Below, piece after piece: positions 9,268-15,899 of a stretch of DNA of 18,777 bases. Position numbers and translations under genes: made by a program. Origin of the DNA: Anaerolineae bacterium. GTDB lineage: Bacteria > Chloroflexota > Anaerolineae > Promineifilales > Promineifilaceae. Below the pieces are notes generated by a model that saw only the letters and a program-made list of their open reading frames with translations, had not been told where the DNA came from and searched no databases. The stretch spans positions 1 through 18,777 of the forward strand of contig JANQGC010000075.1 in the NCBI GenBank assembly GCA_028277515.1. The letters run 5' to 3'. Numbering within the stretch: the stretch's first letter is position 1; each line of letters starts with the position of its first letter.

Positions 9268-9276
9268 ATTATATCA
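9268..9276 (-). promoter_or_regulatory. Extended -10 promoter element for the giant surface-protein gene
   Basis: On the minus strand, TGATATAAT (9276-9268) is a perfect extended -10 box; no good -35 box accompanies it, as is usual for this promoter type. The start of transcription would be near 9261, leaving a leader of about 115 nt. The leader has nested inverted repeats (TTCAATT at 9186-9192 with AATTGAA at 9221-9227; ATCAC with GTGAT at 9204-9217). Confidence 0.5.
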
Positions 9277-9412
9277 CATAATATGGAAACACAATGATCC
9301 ACATTTTATTTTTTAACATTGCGATAACAAGCTGTTAACATCCGTTTAATCGGCCAATTGTAGAATATATTGTTGGAAAGTGGTAAATTATAAAGACATT
9401 TTATAATTTATT

Positions 9413-9474
9413 AGATTTGTCAATTTTTTCTGTGGGATTTCCAGAGATACTAGAACATAAAAATTGACAAATCT
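9413..9474. promoter_or_regulatory. Perfect 16-bp inverted repeat in the divergent intergenic region; candidate operator
   Basis: The arm AGATTTGTCAATTTTT (9413-9428) recurs as its exact reverse complement at 9459-9474, with a 30-bp spacer. Each arm contains TTGACAAATCT reading outward, so each holds a TTGACA box, one per strand (9464-9469 plus; 9423-9418 minus). The plus-strand box lies about 50 bases before the GTG start of the cyclic-nucleotide-binding gene, though no strong -10 box is found at 17 bp. The rest of the 9148-9515 gap is AT-rich and has no gene that I can see. Confidence 0.6.
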
Positions 9475-9515
9475 TTCTATAAATGATAGTCAATATCCGT
9501 GTAGAGGAGAATCGA

Positions 9516-9896
9516 GTGCTTGATTTAACCAGATTATTCGGCCGTGATAAAAATGCCCAGGAATACGCTGAAGGGTCGGTCATATTTGAGGAAGGCGATA
9601 TCAACCGTGACATGTTTGTGGTCATCGAAGGACAGGTTGATATCGTGACCGATGGCAATATTTTAGAAACCGTCAATCCCGGGGGCATGTTCGGTGAAAT
9701 GGCCTTGATCGACGCCTCACCACGCAGTGCCGGAGCCGTGGCCCGTTGTGATTGTAAATTAGTCCCTGTTGACCAGCAGCGTTTCCAGTTTTTGATCCAG
9801 CAAACTCCGTTCTTTGCTCTACATGTGATGCGGATTCTTGCCGAACGCCTGCGCCGGGTGACAATCGCGCTTGAAGAGAAAAGCGGCAAGGAATAA
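9516..9896 (+). CDS. Single-domain cyclic nucleotide-binding protein
   Basis: I place the start at GTG 9516, giving 126 residues, because AGAGGAG ends six bases before it; an upstream in-frame ATG at 9483 has no ribosome binding site. The whole protein is one CRP-type cyclic-nucleotide-binding beta-roll. The phosphate-binding cassette FGEMALIDASPRSA (residues 59-72) has G60, E61 and R70, the residues that hold the cyclic phosphate and ribose. A C-terminal helix (about 95-120) follows. There is no DNA-binding helix-turn-helix and no enzymatic or membrane domain, so it is not a CRP/FNR transcription factor. It may bind cAMP and act through a partner protein. A cyclase is encoded elsewhere in this window but is not adjacent. 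It is transcribed divergently from the giant surface-protein gene. The family call is sure; ligand and role are not known. Confidence 0.9.
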   Translation: MLDLTRLFGRDKNAQEYAEGSVIFEEGDINRDMFVVIEGQVDIVTDGNILETVNPGGMFGEMALIDASPRSAGAVARCDCKLVPVDQQRFQFLIQQTPFFALHVMRILAERLRRVTIALEEKSGKE

Positions 9897-9905
9897 GTAT
9901 CTTTA

Positions 9906-9934
9906 GAGACCCGGTTTTTGAAAAACCTGGTTTC
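9906..9934. repeat. Short palindrome after the cyclic-nucleotide-binding gene (terminator- or REP-like)
   Basis: The 14-nt arms GAGACCCGGTTTTT and AAAAACCTGGTTTC (two mismatches) meet at a single central G, starting 10 bases after the stop codon. This can fold into a hairpin followed by ATTTAT. It may end transcription or be a dispersed repeat; the T-run after it is weak. Confidence 0.5.
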
Positions 9935-9947
9935 ATTTATCCAATAT

Positions 9948-10304
9948 ATGGCTCAACAAAAAAAGAAGAAATCTCGCTATAAAAACAGCGCCGCAGCCAA
10001 ACGATGCCCGCGCTGCGGCAGCTACCCCTGCCGTTGTCCCGAACCCACCAGCCCTCTCCCACAAGAACAAACCGCCCGCATTCGCCGCGAAAAGAAAGGA
10101 CGCGGCGGCAAAGAAGTGACGGTGATCATGGACTTGCAGTTGACAGATGCCGATATGAAAAAACTGGCCAAACAGCTCAAAAAGAAATGCGGCTCCGGCG
10201 GATCAATCAAAGACGGTCATATCGAGATCCAGGGTGACAACCGCCAAAAAGTAGCCGCAGAGCTGCAAAAACTGGGCTATCAAACCAAATTCAGTGGCGG
10301 ATGA
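9948..10304 (+). CDS. SUI1/eIF1-like translation factor (YciH family)
   Basis: The protein has 118 residues from ATG 9948. An in-frame TTG at 9918 would add ten residues, but it lies inside the upstream palindrome, so I reject it. The N-terminus is very basic (MAQQKKKKSRYK), then comes a small cysteine cluster CPRCGSYPCRC (spacing C-x2-C-x4-C-x-C) that may bind zinc. The SUI1 domain occupies the C-terminal two thirds, with the hallmark GRGGKEVTVI, the segment KKLAKQLKKKCGSGGS and the ending IEIQGDNRQKVAAELQKLGY. Bacterial members are related to eukaryotic eIF1, which checks start-codon selection on the small ribosomal subunit; their bacterial role is less settled. No Shine-Dalgarno sequence precedes the ATG. 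It is probably transcribed separately from, or by read-through of, the preceding gene. Confidence 0.92.
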   Translation: MAQQKKKKSRYKNSAAAKRCPRCGSYPCRCPEPTSPLPQEQTARIRREKKGRGGKEVTVIMDLQLTDADMKKLAKQLKKKCGSGGSIKDGHIEIQGDNRQKVAAELQKLGYQTKFSGG

Positions 10305-10350
10305 AATATTGCGTAGAGGATCACCGATAAAAACAAAAAACTCCATGCCC

Positions 10351-10490
10351 CTCTGTGCCATTCTCGGTGCTGCTCTGTGAAAGGAAAAAATTGCACAGAG
10401 AGCAGGGAGGTGAGGCACAAAGAACCACAGAGATATTAACATAGAAATCTTTGTGAAGCTCTGTGCCATTCTCAGTGTCGCTCTGTGCAA
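10351..10490. repeat. CTCTGTG-type interspersed repeat cluster
   Basis: Two direct copies of a 29-bp unit starting CTCTGTGCCATTCTC lie at 10351-10379 and 10459-10487 and differ at three positions. Between them the motif occurs inverted (GCACAGAG near 10393, CCACAGAG near 10425). The cluster fills the gap between the SUI1-like gene and the acetyltransferase gene and can fold into large hairpins. It looks like a dispersed non-coding repeat; I see no gene in it. Confidence 0.75.
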
Positions 10491-10501
10491 TAATTAAATC
10501 T

Positions 10502-11023
10502 ATGATTACCTACAGGAGACTTAGCACGGTTGATGCACCTCAATATCGGGCAATTCGCTTGGAGGCTTTAAAGGCTCATCCGGATAAATTCGGTTCTGAT
10601 TATGAACAGCAGCGCCGGCTACCCAAGCTGAAATTTGAGCAGATCCTGGAAGATGCTGGTCAAGACAGCTTCATGATCGGTGCATTTGCTGAGGATGAAT
10701 TAATTGGCATCTGCGGCTTCCTCGACTTTTTCCCTGGCAATCCTTACAATCTGGAAAAGACCGGCGTGGTCATTCAGATGTATGTACGTGCCGAATACAG
10801 CGGCCGAAAAATCGGCTTGACCTTGATCAACAAGACAATTGAAGAAGCCTTTAAGCTGCCGCAAATCGATCAGATTTACCTGGAGGTCGTCGAGGGCAAC
10901 ATAAGCGCCATTCGCATTTATCAGCAAGCCGGCTTTCAATTATTCCAGCCGCCCCAACCCATCAACAATAACACCCGGTGCATGATCGTAAAGCAAACAG
11001 CGGGATCTTTGGGCATTATCTAA
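10502..11023 (+). CDS. GNAT-family N-acetyltransferase
   Basis: The protein has 173 residues from ATG 10502 (MITYRRL). A longer reading from 10463 would translate the upstream repeat and is rejected. GNAT motif A is visible as VIQMYVRAEYSGRKIG followed by LTLINKTIEEA, the acetyl-CoA pyrophosphate-binding loop. Motif B is IYLEVVEGNISAIRIYQQAGF, typical of the RimI/ribosomal-alanine and antibiotic-acetyltransferase branches. It should transfer an acetyl group from acetyl-CoA to an amine; the substrate cannot be told from sequence. No clear ribosome binding site precedes the start (an A/T-rich stretch lies there), so a leaderless transcript is possible. It converges with the antiporter gene across an 84-bp gap without a clear terminator. 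Confidence 0.9.
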   Translation: MITYRRLSTVDAPQYRAIRLEALKAHPDKFGSDYEQQRRLPKLKFEQILEDAGQDSFMIGAFAEDELIGICGFLDFFPGNPYNLEKTGVVIQMYVRAEYSGRKIGLTLINKTIEEAFKLPQIDQIYLEVVEGNISAIRIYQQAGFQLFQPPQPINNNTRCMIVKQTAGSLGII

Positions 11024-11107
11024 TTTGCTTATTGAGTGACGAGTTTGCGAGTGGCGAGTGAGCGTAATCATTCTCGATTGCGGCAGAAACAAACAGGAAT
11101 ATTTATT

Positions 11108-12958
11108 TTACACTTCCTGCCCCGAATATTCAGCGATTCCGGTCGGCGCATTATCCACCAGTTTATGTTGAGCCATGGCCCCTACCAGGCAAATCACCCG
11201 TTGGCCCTCTTGCGGTTTAAGCTGGTTGGCCCATGTGGAAACCAGTAATCGATCATCATCGGTAGCCACAAACAATACCAGGGCAAAGCGACCCTCTTCT
11301 TCATAAGTCGCAAGCCGTTCCAGGGCATTATTCTCGATCAATACGACCTGGTTCCCTTCATAATATCCTTTTTCCAACCTGGAGAATGTCATATCTCCAT
11401 TGAAGAGGATATGCCCGCTGAGTTGATCACTCAACGGTTGGTGCGATCCTTTTTGTGTAGGGGCCACCTGGTAGGTGTGATCATCACCAACCCATTCGCT
11501 GAAGCGCAATGAAGCGAGCGCATTTAATTCATCATTATCGGTCATGGCCAGAATGCGGCCGATGCTGCCCGTCGGTAAATCATCAAGAATTCCGTCCGAT
11601 GTGATACTTTCATGATAGCCATGCAATCCCATGTTCCGGGCATTGGCAATATGACGGCCGTTCGTATCTACCATCCACACATCAAAACCGGCCTCCTGAA
11701 TGGCCGCCCCCATTTGCCGCGCCCAGTGATGGGCGCCAACGATCAATGTCCCCTGTGGATGCTTCTGCACGATATCCAGGGCGTTGGCTAGCGGTTTGGC
11801 AATGATAGAATAAATAATGACCGTTCCCACTACGATCGCAAACGTAACATTAATCAGTTGTTCCGCACCTTCAAAACCAAATTCACCTAACTCAATGGCA
11901 AATAGGGAAGCGACCGCTACGGCGACGATACCTCTAGGGGCCATCGCCGCCATGTAAAACCGCTCCTTAAACGGAATCTTGCTGAAAAGTGTGGAAACGA
12001 AAACCGATAAGGGACGGGCGATAAAGAGTACGATCAGTAAGAAAGCGACCTCCTGCCAGACCACGGTGATCAATTCCTGCAAATTGATCCGTGCCGCCAG
12101 GATAATAAAAACGCCGGATAGCAGCAGGACGCCCAATTCCTCTTTAAAAGAAACAATATGACTGATATTGGCCTTCTTTTGATTAACCAGAATGATGCCC
12201 ATGACAGTTACAGCCATCAATCCGGATTCCGTGCGCAAGGCGTTGGAGATAGCAAATGCAGCTAATACAGCCATCAAGGTCACGGCCGTCTCCAAAAAGT
12301 TGGCGATCCAATTGCGCTTAAGGAATTGAATCAATAACCAGGCAAATATGATGCCGATGATCGTACCCTCAAGGAGGCTGATCAGAATGCCGGAAAAAAT
12401 TCCCAAAGCCGTTAACTGGTATTCCGGCCCACCGTCAATGAGGCCTTCAAAAACGAGAACAGCCAGTGTGGCTCCGATGGGATCGATTAATATCCCTTCC
12501 CACTTCAAGATGGAGCTGATCTGCTGCGTCGGCCGAACCTGCCGCAATATGGGAATGACCACAGTGGGTCCGGTGACCACTAATATAGCCCCTAACAGCA
12601 CGGATAATTGGCGGCTGAGATCTAAAATATAGTAAGAGGCCAGTGCGATCACCCCCCAGGTGATCAATGCTCCTATCGAAATAAGTAGACGGACCACCCA
12701 TTGAACCCCGCGAATTTCATCCAGCCTTAAGCTTAACCCCCCCTCGAATAAGATGATGGCCACGGAAACTGAGACTAAGGGAAACAGCAGATCCCCGAAC
12801 AATTCGTCCGGGTGAATCAACCCGGTAACAGGTCCGGCAACAAAACCAAACAATAGCAGCAGCAGAATGGCCGGCATTTTTAAGCGCCAGGCCAGCCATT
12901 GCGCGACAATCCCTAAGACAACAATTATTGTTAGTCCGATGATGGTGGATTGATGCAT
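11108..12958 (-). CDS. CPA-family cation/proton antiporter with cytoplasmic TrkA-N-like domain
   Basis: The protein has 616 residues; ATG at 12958 with AGGA about ten bases upstream. Residues 1 to about 395 hold some 12-13 hydrophobic membrane spans of the Na+/H+ exchanger fold. The unwound-helix motif is LIDPIGATLAVL: the transport aspartate is present, preceded by Ile where many relatives have Asn or Asp. Residues from about 400 form a Rossmann-like TrkA-N domain (TLIVGAHHWARQMG, then VWMVDTN, then ILAMTDNDELNALASL). The nucleotide-binding glycine loop is degenerate (GAHHWA in place of GxGxxG), but the ribose-binding acid after strand 2 is kept. The last about 110 residues are a further small soluble domain that I do not recognise. 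It probably exchanges Na+ or K+ for H+ across the inner membrane, gated by its soluble domain; which ion is not visible. Monocistronic. Confidence 0.92.
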   Translation of the reverse strand: MHQSTIIGLTIIVVLGIVAQWLAWRLKMPAILLLLLFGFVAGPVTGLIHPDELFGDLLFPLVSVSVAIILFEGGLSLRLDEIRGVQWVVRLLISIGALITWGVIALASYYILDLSRQLSVLLGAILVVTGPTVVIPILRQVRPTQQISSILKWEGILIDPIGATLAVLVFEGLIDGGPEYQLTALGIFSGILISLLEGTIIGIIFAWLLIQFLKRNWIANFLETAVTLMAVLAAFAISNALRTESGLMAVTVMGIILVNQKKANISHIVSFKEELGVLLLSGVFIILAARINLQELITVVWQEVAFLLIVLFIARPLSVFVSTLFSKIPFKERFYMAAMAPRGIVAVAVASLFAIELGEFGFEGAEQLINVTFAIVVGTVIIYSIIAKPLANALDIVQKHPQGTLIVGAHHWARQMGAAIQEAGFDVWMVDTNGRHIANARNMGLHGYHESITSDGILDDLPTGSIGRILAMTDNDELNALASLRFSEWVGDDHTYQVAPTQKGSHQPLSDQLSGHILFNGDMTFSRLEKGYYEGNQVVLIENNALERLATYEEEGRFALVLFVATDDDRLLVSTWANQLKPQEGQRVICLVGAMAQHKLVDNAPTGIAEYSGQEV

Positions 12959-13322
12959 GAAAGAGGTCCTTTATTTATTCTCGGCCGCTGATCGAAGCAC
13001 AAACAGCCGCAAAACTGATCTATTCTATGATGTTATGATGAAAAAAACATTGATTTCTTAGCTTTGGCTTTAATCTATCCGCCGCTTGACCATAAGGCAG
13101 CGGACACCAGTGAAGAATATAATAATTTGTTGCGTAAGACTAGTGAACGCCGGCACCTTAAAGGGATCCAGAATTCCCGCCGGAACAACAGATATCGGAA
13201 TTGTGTCTCTTAATAACGGAAAAATGACGCTTCTTTGACGGACGCCTGGCATACTACAAGCAGCAACCAATTATGGTTCAGGAAGGAAACAGTATCGCTT
13301 AAAGCGTTCTCTCAAATTGCCA
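12959..13322. other. Gap without a recognisable gene
   Basis: This stretch lies between the antiporter start and the terminator hairpin. The open frames in it are short, have no ribosome binding site and show no familiar motif. A perfect -10-like TATAAT lies on the plus strand at 13118-13123 but lacks a good -35 partner. It may hold the antiporter promoter, decayed coding DNA, or a small RNA ending at the hairpin. Confidence 0.5.
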
Positions 13323-13362
13323 ATATAGAGGGTGATCCATACGATCACCCTCCTATATTTTT
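13323..13362. terminator. Strong intrinsic terminator hairpin, T-run on the plus-strand side
   Basis: The arms ATATAGAGGGTGATC (13323-13337) and GATCACCCTCCTATAT (13343-13358) pair along their whole length with one bulged base, around a 5-nt loop CATAC. A run of five T (13358-13362) follows on the plus strand. The hairpin also lies 44 bases past the stop of the minus-strand oxidoreductase gene, so it may end that operon; the T-run favours plus-strand termination. Confidence 0.8.
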
Positions 13363-13405
13363 AATAGGGTTTCCTTCCAATTTCTGCTCCCATCCGTGCC
13401 CCTGA

Positions 13406-14920
13406 TTAAATCCCAAGCTTTTGTGAAGCCATCTGACCCGCCTGCGCTTTGACGGGGAAAGCGCGCAGCACTTCATCAGCCACCCGTATCGCTCCCAATG
13501 TAACCCCCGCCGTCGATTGACCGGGAAAAATGGAATCACCAACCAGCCACAAATTGGGAATGCCCGTTAGTGGACCGCGAGCATCAAAGAGTGATGTTTG
13601 GGGAAAGCCGCCGACCATCCCTTGCGGCCGTCGCGTATAAAAGTCAAAAGTCACCGGCGTCCCCGGCAGGCAAATATCAAATGATGTGCTGATGCCGGGA
13701 ATCGCTCGTTCGGCCGCTGCCAACAGGCGCTCCGCATAATCAGCACGCCGTCGCAAATAACCTTGAAGGTCATTGTTGGCCAGATCCCACCACGGTTCAA
13801 CGGCCGTATGCGTCGACAGTGTCGCCGGAATCCGACCTTGCGGCGCACGATCCTGGTCCTGTGGATCAGCCAGTGAAATAAACACGGAACTGCCCTCGCC
13901 CATTGGCTTTTGCTGGTCGACCAGCACCTGGTGATGACCGGCAAGACCGGCCGGCAAGGCTGAGCGATCCAACCCCAGGTAAAGCGTAAAAGCGCCCCAG
14001 GTTGGTTGGCGGCCTTCAACCTCCCGGCGCAGTTTCTGCGGTGCTTCATCACCAAGCAGGTCCCTGAGCGCCCAGGGGGTGACATTGGCCAGCAGCGCAT
14101 CGGCCGACACCTCTTTCCCTTTCCTGGTCGTCACCTTGAAAGTGCCATCGCGGCTTTTGACGATCTGTTGGGCATGCTGGCGATAATGCACCACACCCCT
14201 ATTTCCGCGAATCCAATCGACCAGCGTTTTGGCCAGCGCCCCGATGCCGCCGCGGACATGGTTGACCCCGCGTCTGGGTAGATCCAAAGCTGCGCTGGCA
14301 TAGAGCGCGTTGGCATTTTCGGACGTAGTCTGGGCCGAGATCAGAAGTTGTCCGTCCAGGAAAGCGCGGAACATATCGTCCCCCTGGGGGGCAACATCAC
14401 CGATGGAGCGCAATATATAAGGAAGAGCACGCAAGGTCGCTGGGCGAACCGCTTGAACCAGGATCATTAGATCGCGGGGTGATTGGGGTGGCCAGGGGAA
14501 CGGCCGTGATGAGATGTCCCAGCTAATATCCGCCAGCATCTCCTGCGCCCGCCAGAAGCGTTCCGTCCCCGGAAAGTGGGTCTGTCGTTCCTGGCGCCAT
14601 TGATCGGCGTCTGCCCATTGGGTTACCGCACGGCCGTCGGGCAGATGAACCACCCAGGCCGGGTCCGCCGGCCGAATAGGCCATTGCAGATCCAAAATCT
14701 TTGCTACCTGGGCATGGGGTCCCCCGGGCGAAAAGCCACCAGCCAGTGTCGCCCCGGCGTCAAAGCGGTACCCTTGATGGTAAAAAGTGCCGGCGCTGCC
14801 CCCCGGATATACGTGGGCTTCCAGGACGGTAACCCTATGGCCGGCTTTGAGCAGTAGTGCCGCCGCGGTCAGCCCACCAATGCCCGCACCGATGACGGTC
14901 GTATGAGGTGAATCAGGCAT
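13406..14920 (-). CDS. CrtI-superfamily FAD-dependent oxidoreductase (phytoene desaturase / carotene isomerase-like)
   Basis: The protein has 504 residues. The N-terminal dinucleotide-binding fold VIGAGIGGLTAAALL (about 9-23) ends in the acidic VLEAHVYPGGSAGT loop typical of phytoene-desaturase relatives. The C-terminal FAD motif is LWLVGDSIFPGQSTAGVTL followed by GAIRVADEVL, which resembles the GDS-FPGQG pattern of carotene isomerases and desaturases. The middle part (HVRGGIGALAKTLVDWI) matches the family's substrate-domain entry. It should act on a polyprenoid or other hydrophobic substrate with FAD. Whether it desaturates, isomerises or oxidises is not decidable here, and no phytoene synthase is nearby. 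It is the last gene of the minus-strand cluster, 155 bp after the SRPBCC gene, separated by the heptanucleotide repeat array. Some cluster context (photolyase, putative light operator) favours a carotenoid/light-protection role. Confidence 0.85.
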   Translation of the reverse strand: MPDSPHTTVIGAGIGGLTAAALLLKAGHRVTVLEAHVYPGGSAGTFYHQGYRFDAGATLAGGFSPGGPHAQVAKILDLQWPIRPADPAWVVHLPDGRAVTQWADADQWRQERQTHFPGTERFWRAQEMLADISWDISSRPFPWPPQSPRDLMILVQAVRPATLRALPYILRSIGDVAPQGDDMFRAFLDGQLLISAQTTSENANALYASAALDLPRRGVNHVRGGIGALAKTLVDWIRGNRGVVHYRQHAQQIVKSRDGTFKVTTRKGKEVSADALLANVTPWALRDLLGDEAPQKLRREVEGRQPTWGAFTLYLGLDRSALPAGLAGHHQVLVDQQKPMGEGSSVFISLADPQDQDRAPQGRIPATLSTHTAVEPWWDLANNDLQGYLRRRADYAERLLAAAERAIPGISTSFDICLPGTPVTFDFYTRRPQGMVGGFPQTSLFDARGPLTGIPNLWLVGDSIFPGQSTAGVTLGAIRVADEVLRAFPVKAQAGQMASQKLGI

Positions 14921-14923
14921 TTT

Positions 14924-15110
14924 TCAGTATACAGTAATCAGTAGATCAGTTATCAGTAAATCAGTCATCAGTAAGCAGTGTTCACTGTCCTACTGGCCAC
15001 TGCTTACTGTCCACTGACCCACTGCCCACTGATTACCGTCCACTGACCCACTGCCCACTGCCCACTGCCCACTGTTCACTGATTACTGACTACCGTCCAC
15101 TGACCACTAA
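14924..15110. repeat. Heptanucleotide CAGT/ACTG repeat array in inverted halves
   Basis: CAGT recurs at 14925, 14932, 14939, 14947, 14954, 14962, 14969 and 14976, with a period of 7 (sometimes 8). From 14984 the complementary ACTG recurs with the same period to about 15105, often as CCCACTG. The two halves can fold on each other into a long hairpin. The array runs into the 3' end of the SRPBCC gene. It resembles heptanucleotide short tandem repeats known from cyanobacteria and other bacteria with repeat-rich genomes. Confidence 0.9.
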
Positions 15111-15540
15111 CCGCACGCCGTGTAATCCGCTCCCGCATCATAAACAACATGCGCAGCGCCAACGGAGAAAACAGCAAACGGCTTAACAAACCCTTCAACC
15201 CCGACTTATATTCATATTCGATATGTTCATGTACCTTAGAGCTATTTTCGTCAATGGGGATGAAGCGGTGTTCGTGTCGCCAACTTTTCAACGGGCCTGA
15301 GATCTGGGAATCAGTGAAACCGTCCGGTCCGACATCGGAATGTACGACCTTCCAGTTGATGGGCAGCGGGCCGAACCACAGCGTAAAGTCCGCCTGCGAG
15401 CCGTCGGCCAGGGGTTCAAATTCATGCATCTGGGCGATGATCGGCAAAGGGGTCAGGGTCTTGACGCTGGCGTTATAGTGGAAATCAGCCACGGCCGACT
15501 GTGGGGCGTCAACCGTAAATTCGTAATCAAACGTTGGCAT
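15076..15540 (-). CDS. SRPBCC (START/Bet v1-like) family protein
   Basis: The protein has 154 residues from ATG 15540, with AGGA about 11 bases upstream overlapping the end of the preceding gene. It opens with FDYEFTVDAPQSAVADFHYN, the usual first strand and helix of the SRPBCC fold. The later strands include DFTLWFGPLPINWKVVHSD and KVHEHIEYEYKSGLKGLLSR, and a final helix contains LRMLFMMRERI. This fold makes a deep hydrophobic pocket for lipids, polyketides or pigments; the ligand here is unknown. The last about 12 residues (AVSGQWTVVSNQ) are encoded by the heptanucleotide array and look like a repeat-derived extension. It lies 7 bp after a small membrane-protein gene and probably shares its transcript. 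SRPBCC genes often accompany photolyase genes in light-stress clusters, which fits the neighbourhood. Confidence 0.85.
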   Translation of the reverse strand: MPTFDYEFTVDAPQSAVADFHYNASVKTLTPLPIIAQMHEFEPLADGSQADFTLWFGPLPINWKVVHSDVGPDGFTDSQISGPLKSWRHEHRFIPIDENSSKVHEHIEYEYKSGLKGLLSRLLFSPLALRMLFMMRERITRRAVSGQWTVVSNQ

Positions 15541-15547
15541 GGCTCGA

Positions 15548-15724
15548 TCATCCTAACAACAAACGGCCGATTCCCAGGCTGGCGACAAGGCTGATGCCGC
15601 TGGCCAGAAACCATAAAAGGGCACGTTCTTTTTGCTCTCGAATCTGCCGCATTGAAATAGGAGCGGCTTTGCTCTGGCGTATATGTTTTGTATCGGTTCG
15701 ATTGTTGGTTCTCATATCGTTCAT
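15548..15724 (-). CDS. Small membrane protein of 58 residues, unknown function
   Basis: I choose ATG 15724, six bases after GGAG (15734-15731); an ATG directly before it (15727) and a TTG at 15736 are also in frame but less well spaced. The N-terminal half is polar and basic (RTNNRTDTKHIRQSKAAP, then MRQIREQKERA). The C-terminal half is one hydrophobic span (LLWFLASGISLVASLGIGRL), so the protein is probably anchored in the membrane by its C-terminus with a basic cytoplasmic head. It is first in a run with the SRPBCC gene (7-bp gap) and sits behind a near-consensus promoter, which argues that it is a real gene. I do not recognise the family. Confidence 0.7.
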   Translation of the reverse strand: MNDMRTNNRTDTKHIRQSKAAPISMRQIREQKERALLWFLASGISLVASLGIGRLLLG

Positions 15725-15753
15725 CATTGACTCCAATGGAATTCACTTCTGTA

Positions 15754-15775
15754 GAACAAACTTTCCAGTTTGTTC
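15754..15775 (-). promoter_or_regulatory. Leader hairpin with GGAA tetraloop
   Basis: Read on the minus strand, GAACAAACT-GGAA-AGTTTGTTC is a perfect 9-bp stem with a GNRA-type loop. It lies in the predicted leader of the small membrane-protein gene, about 20 bases before its Shine-Dalgarno sequence. It could stabilise the mRNA or affect translation. Confidence 0.6.
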
Positions 15776-15824
15776 ATATACGCAAGCTAGAAATCATGCG
15801 CTACGGTATTTGCTCACGCAACAA

Positions 15825-15883
15825 ATAATAAACGATAGTAAAACTTTTGTCAAGTATTTGTCTATAAAAAATTAAAATTTGTC
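15825..15883 (-). promoter_or_regulatory. Near-consensus sigma-A promoter with TNKACAA operator repeats
   Basis: On the minus strand, TTGACA (15853-15848) and TATTAT (15830-15825) are exactly 17 bp apart. The -35 box lies inside TTGACAAAAGT. A second copy, TAGACAAATAC, is exactly 11 bp upstream, and a third, TGGACAAATTT, is 21 bp further (its TTGTC core on the plus strand at 15879-15883). Repeats overlapping a -35 box suggest a repressor. The promoter should drive the small membrane-protein, SRPBCC and oxidoreductase genes. Confidence 0.75.
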
Positions 15884-15899
15884 CAGGTTGGTAACTACA

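Noticed and set aside
9483..9515. ATG 9483 as start of the cyclic-nucleotide-binding gene
   Set aside because: It has no ribosome binding site, while GTG 9516 is well placed after AGAGGAG.
10203..10490. 95-residue minus-strand ORF before the acetyltransferase gene
   Set aside because: It is made of the CTCTGTG repeats and the antisense of the SUI1-like gene.
13070..13270. 66-residue minus-strand ORF in the gap
   Set aside because: It has no ribosome binding site and no recognisable motif, and its frame may be chance.
14924..15110. CRISPR or phage attachment site
   Set aside because: The period is 7 bp with no unique spacers, and no integrase or mobile gene is nearby.
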